Made by a program: the position numbers and the translations under genes. The notes below the pieces were generated by a model. That model was not told where the DNA came from. It saw only the letters and a program-made list of their open reading frames with translations, and searched no databases. A DNA stretch of 64,000 nt from Euphorbia lathyris. Lineage: Eukaryota > Streptophyta > Magnoliopsida > Malpighiales > Euphorbiaceae. Location of the stretch: positions 77,765,501-77,829,500 of the forward strand of contig NC_088916.1 in assembly GCF_963576675.1 (NCBI RefSeq). The letters run 5' to 3'. Below, in pieces: positions 36,291 through 46,500 of this stretch; the stretch's first letter is position 1, and every line of letters starts with the position of its first letter.

Positions 36291-36407
36291 TTTTATGAAT
36301 ATATATATATATATATATATATATTCTATTTTTAATTATGACAAATTAAAATTAATTTTCATTTTATATGATTTTCGTTTATTAAATTCATTTTTATATC
36401 ATTTTAT

Positions 36408-37193
36408 ATGGGTCGTGGAGTAAAACTACTCAAGTCTCTTCTGTTTATACTTCCTTCTTCCTCCAAGAGATGGAGCCTAGGGAGGAGTTCCAAAACAGGT
36501 TTTGATTTTAACTCTCCTAGTTTTCTTTGTTTGTTTTTTAATTCTTGTTTGTTAATTATTTTTTATTGCAGTTACAGCCTTAGAAGATGTCAGTAAAACA
36601 AAGTTGCTGAAGGATGAGGTCTTCGATATAGACAAATGGATAGACGAACTCAAAGTTCTCAAAGAATATGTCTCAAAGAATGATGGACGAACTCAAAGTT
36701 CTCTTGTATGTTTACAAATATGTTTGATATTAAGAAAATTGGGGTTTGGTAGGATGAATAACATCAATTTATATTTTTGATTGAATGTTTGATATTAAGA
36801 AATACGTCATTTAACATCATCATTGCTTAATGCATCAACATGTTTGGAGGGGCTGGTTATTGTTGGTTGTATAGAATATCAGGAAGATAATTCCATGTTT
36901 ATGTTGAATTGAATTGTTACTCACATTAAAGAAAATGATTCATTTTTTTTTTGTGAACATAGGATTCTGGATTGTATTAGGAGGGAGAGAACCAATGAAG
37001 TTAAGGAGGACTTTGAGGATGTGGTGGAGCGTTTATTGTACGAAAAGAACAAGAAAATAATGTTTATTACTGGAGGATACCAAGTTACAAGTTCTGATTT
37101 TAAGCTAATTGAGATGCTTATTGCAAGCTTTGGCTCGAGTATTAATATTTACTATTTTAATCTGATCTATTTCCAACATATTTGGATTATATA
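36408..37193 (+). pseudogene. Diverged plus-strand relative of the tandem gene family (gene B)
   Basis: Exon 1, 36408-36498, reads MGRGVKLLKSLLF then PSSSKRWSLGRSSKT, leaving phase 1. Intron 36499-36571 is 73 bp (GTTTTGAT...TTGCAG), and exon 2, 36572 to about 36705, continues in phase (TALEDVSKTKLLKDEVFDIDKW). Intron position, phase, length and boundary words match the minus-strand copies, and TGG here aligns with their TAG. A later open stretch, 36963-37193 (ERTNEVKEDFEDVVERLLYE), may be another exon, but no splice that keeps the frame was found. The promoter is missing: the AT-rich duplication joins just upstream of the ATG. Function unknown. Confidence 0.5.
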
Positions 37194-38418
37194 ACCATAG
37201 TAGTCATTATTCAGATATTGAAATCGTCCAAAAAATAACTTTATATCATATTAATAATGACAAATTAACAAAACAAAAAAATTGGAGCAAACTACATATT
37301 ATTGTATTTCTATTTGATTTGTATAAAAAAAATTTATTAGAGAGACAAAATTGCATTTATATTATTTTTGGAAGTTTAATGATTTCATAATTTTGTTTTG
37401 TTTTGTTTAGATTCAGTGAAATGTAGACATATATTCTTAATTGTATACTGACCATAAGATTAGGTAATTGGGATGCTTGCTTGCTTGTTTGGGCTCGAGT
37501 ATTATTATTTAGGGAAATTTACCAGAAAATTCAACTTTTAAAACTTATCTACAATTTTGTTAATCAATTATTTGAATTATATCAAGTATAAAAAGACTAT
37601 TATAATATGACAGTTAAAGGAAGTTTTTTTGCATTATTTTCTCACGCCACTTTATTAACTAAAAAGTTAACTTGACATTTATAAGATAAAGACTAATGAT
37701 TTTGACATATTAAAAATTAAATCACCACAATTGATAAAACAATAATATTATTGTCATATATGATTTTCATGTAAAGAACCTTATTATTTACTATTTTAAT
37801 CTGATATATTTCCAATAGACTTGGAATTATATAACCATCATATTATTTATTTTTCGGATATTGAAATCATCCGAAAAATAACTATGTCCTAAACCATCAT
37901 AGTAGTTATTATTCAAGATTTTTTTTGGAAAAAATTGTTATTTAAGATTTAATAGTACTATTATAAAAGTAAAAAACATTGTCAAAAAACAATATATAGT
38001 TGTATATTTTTTAAATAATATACTTACAATTAAGTGGAAATTTGTTAAAATGTAAAAAAACAATCCATTAAAATATAAATATATTATATTAAGTTTAGAG
38101 AAACGGTCTAACGAACTCAGAATCATCATCTCACCTCTTTCATTTCTTTTCCAATTTCATTCTCTCTTTCAACCAAAATTAGATTTGGTTTTGTAAGATC
38201 CCGGATTGCATTCATCCTCAAGTAACGCTCATTTACATTCCTTGAGGGTGAAGTTTAATTGTAGTTCCCTTCCTCTTTCCCATTTTTCAAAATGGAAAAT
38301 TTCATCCTTTCAGGAAATTGTCTTTTTAAGCTAAATTGGAAACTACTAAGGTTTTCCCATAGATATGTTTCTCTTCTAATTTACAAACACAAATGTTTAT
38401 TCAATCTACTAAATGGGA
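37194..38418. other. AT-rich non-coding stretch, duplicated at 38640-39430
   Basis: No gene. CTCGAGTATTA..ATTTACTATTTTAATCTGA occurs at about 37134 and again, changed, at 38645 and 39003. The end (37940-38150) matches 39205-39400. About 38250-38418 resembles the promoter and 5' region of the tandem copies (TTTTTCAAAATGGAAA; TTTACAAACACAAATG). Confidence 0.6.
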
Positions 38419-38568
38419 ATGGGTTGCAGACTCAAGTCTCTGTTCAGGAGCTCTAATAAGAAAGAACAAAGATTTTGGATTGTATCAGGAGGGAGAGAAC
38501 CAGTGAAGTTAATGAGGACTTTGAGGATGTGGTGGAGCATGTATTGTACGAAAACAACGAGAAAATAA
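38419..38568 (+). pseudogene. Intron-less relative of the tandem gene family (gene C)
   Basis: ATG at 38419 in GGAATGGGT gives MGCRLKSLFRSSNKK, comparable to MGRGVKLLKSLLF of gene B. It then runs without intron into a segment matching gene B's later open stretch at 36963, but in a different frame, ending at TAA 38566-38568 (50 codons). In the frame homologous to gene B the segment (ERTSEVNEDFEDVVE) also meets a TAG at about 38589. Exon 2 and the intron are missing. Very likely inactive. Confidence 0.45.
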
Positions 38569-39755
38569 TGTTTATTACTGCAGGATACTAGGTTAAAGGT
38601 TTTGATTTTAAGTTAATTGAGATGCTTTATTGCAAGCTTGGACTCGAGTATTAATATTTACTATTTTAGTCTGACCTATTTCCAACAGACTTCGGATTAT
38701 ATAACCATCATAGTAGTTATTATTCAGATAGTGAAATCGTTCGAAAAATAACTCTATGTCATATTAATAATGACAAATTAACCAAACAAAAAGCAGATTA
38801 GAGCAAACTACATATTGTTGTATTTCTATTTGACTTGTATAAAAATTTGATGAGAGAGAGAGTTACATTTGTGTTGTTTTTGGAAGTTTAATGATTTAAT
38901 GATTTTGTTTTTGTTCAGATTTAGTGGAATGTAGATATGTATTCTTAATTGTATGGAGACCATAAGATTAGGTAATTCGGATGTTTGCTTGCTTGTTTGG
39001 GCTCGAGTATTAGTATTTACTATTTTAATCTGATATATTTCTAGTAGACTTAGAATTATATAACCATCATAGTAGTTATTATTCGGATATTGAAATCATC
39101 CTAAAAATAACTCTATGTCCTAAACCATCATAGTAGTCATTATTCAAGATTTTTTTATGGAAGAAATTGTTATTCAACGTTTCATTGTGCTATTTAAATA
39201 TAAAACTAAAAAACATTGTCAAAAAAACAATATATACTTGTATATTTTTTAAATAATATAATTACAATTAAGTGGAAGTTTGTTAAATTGTAAAAAAACA
39301 ATCCATTAAAATATAAGTATATTAGATTAAGTTTAAAGAGACGGTCTAACAAACTCAGAATCATCATCTCACCTCTTTCATTTCTTTTCCAATTTCATTA
39401 TCTCTTTTCTTTTTTACCAAAATAAAGAACAATAGACGTAGATGTAAGCTTTGTTGTTCCTTTAATGTCTAAACTACGTACCAAATACGTCGATTGAATT
39501 ACCTTGACAAATGAAATATATTTTCAGACTTTTGAATGGAATATATTCGGACAAATTAGACTTTATATATATATATAAAATTTTGGGTTATTTGTTTTGT
39601 ATTTATTTGCTTAAACTAATTTAATTTTCTAATTCTAACTTGGTTTGTTTAGAAATTCAGGAAAATTGTTGATTAATTTTATTAATTGTCGTTTGACATA
39701 TGTTGGTACATATATGTTAACTGAAGATGAATTCAGTTTTAAGAACAAAGTCACT
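38569..39755. other. Non-coding flank with duplicated segments
   Basis: Second copy of 37130-38150-type sequence up to about 39430, then unrelated AT-rich DNA (TA run near 39565). No gene seen. Confidence 0.55.
39751..39755. repeat. Target-site duplication TCACT of the solo LTR (left)
   Basis: TCACT precedes the LTR edge TGTCAGGCG at 39756 and recurs at 50473-50477 after the edge GGACTTATCA. Confidence 0.8.
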
Positions 39756-40772
39756 TGTCAGGCGAATTCTGCAAGTGCACAGTTCCGCTTGTAGTAATAA
39801 TAAGATATCGTTCCCATAGAGAACGCTGATTGACTACTGCAACAGATTAATTTATTAATTCGTTTTCTCTTGGTTATAGAAAATAAATAAATGAGTTTGT
39901 GAAATAGTTTGGTTTAAAATAATAATAAAACTTAAGTTAGATTTCTTTGATTTTGATTCTGTGCATAGCTCGGGATACAAATAAGGTTTTTGGTAAATAT
40001 AAACCTGTAAATACTTTTCAATCTTACTGCGGTTGTATCAGATAAGAATGTTTAATCCAATCTCTCGATCCATGATTAAATAACTTAGATGTTTTTAGAT
40101 AAATAATCCCAGTTCCTCGACCTATCATGGTGAATTGGAATTAAGAATTTAAAACGAAACAAGTAAATAATGTGATACAATTATCCTTTTATGAATTGAA
40201 TCTCTTCTAACTTCATAAAATGATAACTATTCCTATGTCTTGCTTATATGGATTTCCCTAGAATATTCATAAAGCGGTAATGGAATAAAATGATGAACAT
40301 AGAATAATTTGCATTGGATTGAATTGTGTTTTTGATAAACAAGTATTGACAGTGTTGATCATATTTCAAAAGTAAAGAATAGAGAGAATGAAGACTGCAA
40401 CAGATGAGAGCATAGAGGTTGTGAATCCTTTTATTGTATCTGTAAGGGTGTCAAACTTCTGATTTGTCTTCTTCAATTGTATCTTGTATCGCAAGGAAGT
40501 GTATCTCTCGATCTTGCTTCCTTCAATGCTGGAATTAAAGCCTTAGAAATTATTGTAACATAATAACTTCAGTATATCTTTGAATGGTTCTTGAGAATTT
40601 CTGTAAATTATCAATCTGTATTGCCTTATCTTATGAATATACTAATGGAGAGAGGAACATCCTTCTTCTAGTGGATGAAGGATTGTGTCCTTTCAAGATG
40701 ATAACTCTTCAAGTAGTATTATGGAAAGTCACAGCCAATGGTGAAAAAGAATGGTGATTCAAATGGAAGGAG

Positions 40773-40777
40773 ATGCC
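40773..40777. repeat. Target-site duplication ATGCC (left)
   Basis: ATGCC adjoins the LTR start and is repeated at 50059-50063. Confidence 0.95.
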
Positions 40778-41010
40778 TGATAGGGGTATTTTACCCCTAT
40801 CTTTTAGCGTGATTTACAGACTAATTTTAGAAGAAATAAATAAGTTTAATTACAAAAATAGAGTGTTTTAATGAAATAACGAAATAAAAATAAAATCCGT
40901 ACTTTCGGTTAATTTTCCGTATTTTTGATTAATATTAGTAAATAAAATGTCAAGCTAACTCGGCTCCCAAGAATTGTATTTCAGGTACGAGCAAGAAGTG
41001 AAAATCCACC

Positions 41011-41413
41011 CATACACGCGAGGCGCATCACTCCTCACGCGAGGCGTGAAACATTGGGTCAGAAATAATTGACTTATCCACAGGCACCACATGGGATCCA
41101 GTCATCAATACACGAGGCGTGTACCACCATACGCGGGGCGTGGAACATGTGTCAGAAATAATTAACCTAATCCTGAAAGTCAGACTGCACGGTCTCCCTG
41201 AGTCAACTATCCATACGCGGGGCGTGCTTCAGCTACGCACGGCGTAAAAGACCCAATTCAAGCAATAAAAACTCAGAAACTCAAACACGCGAGGCGCATC
41301 CCACCATACGCGGGGCGTGTTTGAGACAACAAGATCTGGAATTGGTCCACATGCAGGAGATTTCTGACGGAATGGGCAAACACGCGGGCGTTCCACACCC
41401 TACGCGAGGCGTA
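41011..41413 (+). repeat. Paired ACGCGRGGCGTG words (5' LTR)
   Basis: Five pairs, ten copies, of a 12-13-bp word close to ACGCGAGGCGTG / ACGCGGGGCGTG, all in the same orientation, two per block with about 10 bases between. Blocks sit near 41015, 41090, 41213, 41286 and 41381. The 3' LTR has them at 48551-48953. Confidence 0.88.
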
Positions 41414-41490
41414 TTATGGGATTTCTGCACAAAATAATGTTGCTCTATACTTGTACTTTGTGAAATTACAAATCTACCCTAGTTTAATGT

Positions 41491-41500
41491 GTATAAATAG
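41491..41500 (+). promoter_or_regulatory. TATA box of the pol-less element 5' LTR
   Basis: GTATAAATAG downstream of the word cluster; 3' LTR copy at 49031-49040. Confidence 0.6.
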
Positions 41501-42524
41501 GAGTGACTAGCACTCACCTTAGAATCCTCTCTTTTGCATAGATAAAACTCTTGTTTCATAGTTTTAGATTTTGTTTTTAGGCTTTATATAGCCAAACTCT
41601 TCCACCTTGAGAGCTTGTTCGTTGATTCCGGCATTCCATCAAAGTTCCGCTCCATCTCCGTGCACCAAGCTCGAAAGCTCCACCATCCAAGTCCTAAGAG
41701 ACGGCTTTGAGTCCGGTTAGCTAGTTCCGAGGGTGGATTCTTCCCTTTACACTTGCTAATTAGCTTGAACTCATCCTATGTACTAGGCTCGGTTGTAATT
41801 CATATTTACATTCTCCATATTTATAATTTATGATTCATAATCTTCTTTTCTATTTATGTGTTGATGTTTGTTACTTGTTTTGATATTCATAATTGATTAT
41901 TGTGTAGGAGAACGCGATTTCCGACGCCATTCGGGGTATCTTTAGGGATTCATATAGGTGTTGCCTTACCGGAAGTGACAAACCGGAAACCGTAGGAATT
42001 GATAAGCCACGGAACTTACGGGCCCTAATTTCTGATCCCGAGCATTAGACACTCCTTGACTAGGAACCACGTAGTCTAAGTACTTCACGGGTCGGTCACA
42101 CTACACGTAGTCGTCATTACAAGAACAAACCATCAACCGTATAAACATTAGAAGTCATTATTTGTCATATTTATATCTTATCGCATCCACATCATTTCAT
42201 AGAGTTTTGTTATATAAATTCACCTCACCCGTAGTTAGGAGTAGTTTGTAGTTGGTCCCCATATCAACCTCAAAGTATTCACCGCTTAAATAACGTATAA
42301 ACCCGAGTCGTTTAATACTTGCAGTTATAAATCCCATGGATTCGATACCCGGTCTTAACCGGATTATTACTTGATACGACGAGGTACCCTTGCCCCTAAG
42401 TCGTAGCGTCTAGTAGAGATTAAGTAATTAGGAAGATCACATCCATAGCCATAACGCACTTATCATAATATATATTTCGTTAAAGAAAAGCTCCACTAGC
42501 CGTTTACGACCCACATCAAGTTTT

Positions 42525-42543
42525 TGGCGCCGTTGCCGGGGAT
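42525..42543 (+). promoter_or_regulatory. Primer-binding site, tRNA-Asp type
   Basis: TGGCGCCGTTGCCGGGGAT, identical to the PBS at 10935 and at the same distance from the LTR. Confidence 0.87.
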
Positions 42544-42676
42544 TTATAATATCTTGCAATATTAGACAAAAACATTTTATTGTTAGTTTAAGCATTCTTT
42601 TTGTATAAATTGTTTATATATACTTTTACTAACATCATTCTTTCTTGTTGATATTGTATTTTATTTCATTCTTTTT

Positions 42677-44164
42677 ATGCACACCCGATCTCGGAGTGAT
42701 TCTCTCGTTCCTATTGATCTCGAAATTGAACGTACTCTTTGTAGGATTCGGAGAGAGAAAATGGCAGACCCCAACGCCGAGGTCAACCAGCCCGAAGGAA
42801 ACCAAAGGCCGTATGTGAACAACATCCGCGGGGGCAACGACACACGCTCGATGATGGAGATCCTTGCTCCACATCGTCCCCAAAACCGTAACGGAATTGT
42901 CGCCCCCACGATACCAGCCAACACGTACGAGATAAAGACCGGCATGATCCAGCTGATACAATAATGCGGTCAATTCGGAGGGGAATTCCATGAGAACCCT
43001 AACGAACATCTCGATAAATTCCTTATGTGTGTCGACACCTCTCGGCAAAATGGTGTCCCCGTTGAGGCTGTGAGACTAAAGTTGTTTCCTTTTTCTTTAA
43101 CAGGACAGGCGTTGGAGTGGCTACACTCGTTGGAGGCGGGATCCATCATGTCATGGGAGGAGCTCGAGAAGGAGTTCCTTTCCTACTATTTCCCACCATC
43201 CAAAACGGTCAAGTTGCGGACTGATATCACGTCTTTTAGGCAACTGGAATGCGAGGCCCTTCATGCAGCTTGGGCTAGGTTCCGGAAGTTGCTCCGAAAC
43301 TGCCCCCACCATGACATCCCAAAGCACGACTTGGTAAGTACCTTTTACCACGGTTTAACCCCCACTAATCGTGCGACCGTTGATTCCGCTGCAGGTGGGG
43401 ACCTATTTTGGAAGTCAGCAAGTGAGGCCTACGAGCTCATTCACGAGCTCACGAGAAAAGGCGTGCAGTGGCAAGAGGATCGGCTTGACGGACCGTCGCG
43501 ACACCAAACGTTCACTGTGGTGGAGACCATGACGGAAATGAATAAGAAACTTGACGCGTTAATAGCCCAGTTGATCCTCAACAAAAGTGCACAGGTCCTG
43601 ATGTGCAATCACTGTGGTGGAGACCATGACGGACTCAATTGCCAAGCCGGTAGCCCTTTCACCGGCGACACCGAGGATGTAAGTTATATAGGAGGCAATC
43701 CCAGGTATAATCCTAACCCGAACTCCTATCACCACCACAATAATAATAACAACGGTTGGCAGCCTCGGTACCAACACCCGAACTTGTCATATGGCAATAA
43801 TAATAATGTGTTGAGGCCCCCATCCGGCTTTGATCAAGAATATCGGGAAAATGGGTTAGGGCAATCACAAGCGATGCCCGGTAATCGGAACACACAACCC
43901 CCCGATAATATGCACGGCCAGTCCGTAACATCCTTGTTAAAGGATATCTTAACTCGTTTGGCTGATAGTGAGGTGTTTTGTAGGGACCTTAGCCGCCAAG
44001 TAGCCCATCTGAATCGTCAGCAACAAAAAAGGCCGCTCGGAACCCTCCCGGCGAACACCGAACAAAATCCGCGGGGCAAAAATCGGGAGTCCGGACAGGC
44101 GATAACGCTCCTGAATAGTGGAAGTTCGGACCCATCAAGTTCCAACACGGACAACTTACATTGA
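42677..44164 (+). pseudogene. gag: gag with one in-frame stop
   Basis: Capsid/nucleocapsid protein of a Ty3/gypsy element. The frame starts at 42677 (MHTRSRSD) and is continuous to 44164, apart from a TAA at 42962-42964. After it come the retrotransposon gag (capsid) domain (KLFPFSLTGQALEWLHSLE, then LSYYFPPSKTVKLR and LVSTFYHGLT), an EMNKKLDALI helix, and the zinc knuckle CNHCGGDHDGLNC with Athila spacing CX2CX3HX4C. The tail is low complexity (N- and Q-rich). The next frame is not protease: gag stops with DNLH. Either the stop is a late mutation, or the second half starts at an internal methionine (43025). The nested element at 9348 lacks exactly this capsid domain. Confidence 0.85.
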
Positions 44165-45057
44165 GCCGCCGCACGAGAAAGTCGAGCTACTTCGACTCTA
44201 AACGTAGCATTGGTTTGAATTTCTCGAACCCCTTGTGTATATGTATCTTAGACTTGTTTTTATTCATTTACCCTTTTATGTAGTTTTAGTTTTCCCCTTT
44301 TGAGTTATTGTTATTTTTACATTTTAAATTTTTATTTTTACTTTTATTTCTATTTTTATTTTTACTTTTATTTTCATTTTATTTTCATTTTTTATTTTTA
44401 TTTTTATTTTTATTTTTTATTTTTATTTTTATCATTTTTCATAAATTAAAAGAAAAACAAATCTCATTGATAATCCAAAAATCCTTAAACACGTGGGACG
44501 TACAACCCAGTATGCCCCGCGCATTTGCGTTTCTGACCCATTTCTCTCAATAAAAGACATGTTACACGGGGCGCCCCTCCTACCACGCCTCGCGTAACCT
44601 GTGGTAATTAACCCCCCTTTCAAATAAATGCCACGTGGGAGGACACGCGGGACGTGCCCTAGGGCACGCCTCGCGTATCCTCGGGGAGTTGTGAATCACA
44701 ACTCCCCATGGCAGCTTTTTCTTCTCCACTCTTCAATTACTCTTCCCACTTCCCCATATATCTTTTCCACTTCCACACTCCACCTCTTCTTCTCTCCAAT
44801 CACATCACCTCCTTTCAAATTCAAATCCTTTCACCTTCCCTCCACATTAATTCTATCTAAACCACCTTCTTAAATAAACTTAAAAATCATAAAAATCATT
44901 AATACTCATTAATAAACCATAAACCACCAAATTAAAAATAAAAAACCACTCAAAATCGAAAAAATTCTTCAACTTCTGCCTTTTACGCGGGACGTATCCC
45001 CATATACGCCCCCCGTCCTTTCCTTTTTTTCCATCAAAAAGGGGCAGGAGGTGTAAT

Positions 45058-45089
45058 ACGCGAGGCGTGCTCCCTTTCACGCCCCGCGT
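45058..45089. repeat. Inverted ACGCGRGGCGTG pair (example hairpin)
   Basis: ACGCGAGGCGTG (45058-45069) faces CACGCCCCGCGT (45078-45089) across an 8-nt loop, with one mismatch. It represents the nine inverted pairs of the internal region. Confidence 0.85.
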
Positions 45090-45204
45090 ACCTGAGCACT
45101 TTTGCAAATAATAGCGGTCAGGATGTGGGATACGCGTGGCGTGGCCCCTTCACGCCTCGCGTACCCCCTGGGAATCCGAGTTTTACTTGGATTCCCATCC
45201 CTCT

Positions 45205-45214
45205 CCTATAAATA
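45205..45214 (+). promoter_or_regulatory. Internal TATA box upstream of ORF2
   Basis: CCTATAAATA, followed by CTCCCC and a CT-rich leader of about 90 bases to the ATG at 45310. Spacing and leader composition are those of a plant Pol II promoter, suggesting ORF2 has its own transcript. Confidence 0.5.
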
Positions 45215-45309
45215 CTCCCCCTTCTCCTTCTTTCTCTTCCCCACAACTTGCTCCTACTTCCCCAACTCCTCTTCTACTCTTTCTAAATCCCCCACTACCC
45301 ACTACCACC

Positions 45310-46500
45310 ATGGTTAGACGAAAACAAACCGCCGACATGCGTCCCCCACGGTCCATTCGGGCCCGTTCTTCCCTTTCCGCCCATAACCAATCACCTCCAC
45401 CTCCCGAACGGGAAGGAACTCCACCACTCACCCGCCAATACCGAGCTCCTTTTCATCTCCTAACCGAGGAGGAGGCCCAAAAGTACGAAGATCTTTGCAC
45501 AGCCACGGTCAAGGAGCTCCCGTACATCTCGGATAGCGTGCTTGATCATCATAATCTTGGCGATCCCTTCGAAGCTCGCCTCCGCGCCCTCGGTTGGTAC
45601 GATATCTATTCTACGCATCGGCGGGTGTACCCGTCACTAGTGATGGAGTTCTACACCACCCTCAACTCTAACAACGTCCCCGGAGCCGCCCTCTTCAACT
45701 TCCGCCTTCACAACCGCCCCTTCTCCATTGACACCCAATGGCTCCGCAACCACTTCACTCACCAAGCGGAGGCAGGCATCTCCCATTGGCCCGATGGTGT
45801 CTCCGCCCGAGACTTTTGGACCTCCATCACCGGGTCCGAAGATTACGACATCTCCAACCTCCGTCCGGCTTGCATCTGCGATCCTATCCTCCAACTTCTC
45901 CACCGCTTCATCTCATTCTACTTCTCGGGGAAGTCCGAGTCCACTAAGGTCAACAAGCATGAACTGTTGGCCCTCTACTGTTGTGCCAATGGGCTCACTT
46001 ATGATCTCTCCTTCCATGTGGCCGTTCACCTCCACTCCACGCCCATCCGGAAGCGGGCCAAGCTCGGGTTTGGCCACCTCATCACTATCTTTTCCCTCGC
46101 CACTCTCGGCGAGGCTGCCCTTGATCGTCTCCCCAGCCTTTTGCCTCGGCCCGTGGAAAAGAACGCCTTTAAGTCTCTCAAGCGTTCAACCTCCGGCCCG
46201 GGTGAAACTTCAGGGGCGGCCCACTCCAATGAGGAAGGAGACTCGGACTCGAGCATGGGCCTCAATTTCAGTCCTCCACCCCTCCACGACTTCAACGCTC
46301 TTTATGCCCGGTTGGATATTTTGGAGGGCAACCAACGTCGTGATCGGGCCCACTTCGACTCCCGCTTCGATTCCCTTGACGCTCGCCTCGACGCCTCCGA
46401 GGCCCAAAGGCAAGCGGATAGGGCCAGATTCGAAGCCTTCACCAACACCTTCTATACCCACTTCAACATCCACGGAAACCCTCCTCCCCCTCAACCATAG
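45310..46500 (+). CDS. ATHILA ORF-1-type protein (ORF2 of the pol-less element)
   Basis: 396 residues, intact. The ATG at 45310 is chosen over the longer frame from 45136 because it has a strong ACCACCATGG context and follows a TATA box and CT-rich leader. The basic start is MVRRKQTADMRPPRS. The centre fits the ATHILA ORF-1 family known only from plant retroelements (YPSLVMEFYTTL; FNFRLHNRPFSIDTQWLRNHF; DPILQLLHRFISFYF; HELLALYCCANGL; GFGHLITIFSLATLG). The C-terminal part is acidic/serine-rich, then a charged helix with a seven-residue-like repeat (RAHFDSRFDSLDARLDAS), probably a coiled coil. Its role in the element is not known; env-like or accessory functions have been proposed for genes at this position. 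Codon use is GC-rich compared with gag and flanks. Confidence 0.75.
   Translation: MVRRKQTADMRPPRSIRARSSLSAHNQSPPPPEREGTPPLTRQYRAPFHLLTEEEAQKYEDLCTATVKELPYISDSVLDHHNLGDPFEARLRALGWYDIYSTHRRVYPSLVMEFYTTLNSNNVPGAALFNFRLHNRPFSIDTQWLRNHFTHQAEAGISHWPDGVSARDFWTSITGSEDYDISNLRPACICDPILQLLHRFISFYFSGKSESTKVNKHELLALYCCANGLTYDLSFHVAVHLHSTPIRKRAKLGFGHLITIFSLATLGEAALDRLPSLLPRPVEKNAFKSLKRSTSGPGETSGAAHSNEEGDSDSSMGLNFSPPPLHDFNALYARLDILEGNQRRDRAHFDSRFDSLDARLDASEAQRQADRARFEAFTNTFYTHFNIHGNPPPPQP

Larger units (their letters stand above)
40778..42518 (+). repeat. 5' LTR of the pol-less element
   Basis: Starts TGATAGGGG with a 9-bp hairpin (40779-40787 with 40793-40801) and ends CCACATCA. U3 holds the ACGCGRGGCGTG word cluster 41011-41413; TATA box GTATAAATAG at 41491-41500. 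Confidence 0.95.
44165..45309 (+). other. Spacer with inverted-pair hairpins and an internal promoter
   Basis: An ATTTTT-type low-complexity run lies at 44320-44435. Six inverted pairs of the ACGCGRGGCGTG word lie near 44489-44525, 44563-44600, 44642-44678, 44987-45018, 45058-45089 and 45132-45168; the sequence then enters a TATA box and a CT-rich leader. Nothing from pol is recognisable. Confidence 0.7.

Noticed and set aside
42962..42964. Programmed stop-codon readthrough in gag of the pol-less element
   Set aside because: The context CAATAATGC is not a known readthrough signal, and there is no pol behind it; a plain nonsense mutation is simpler.
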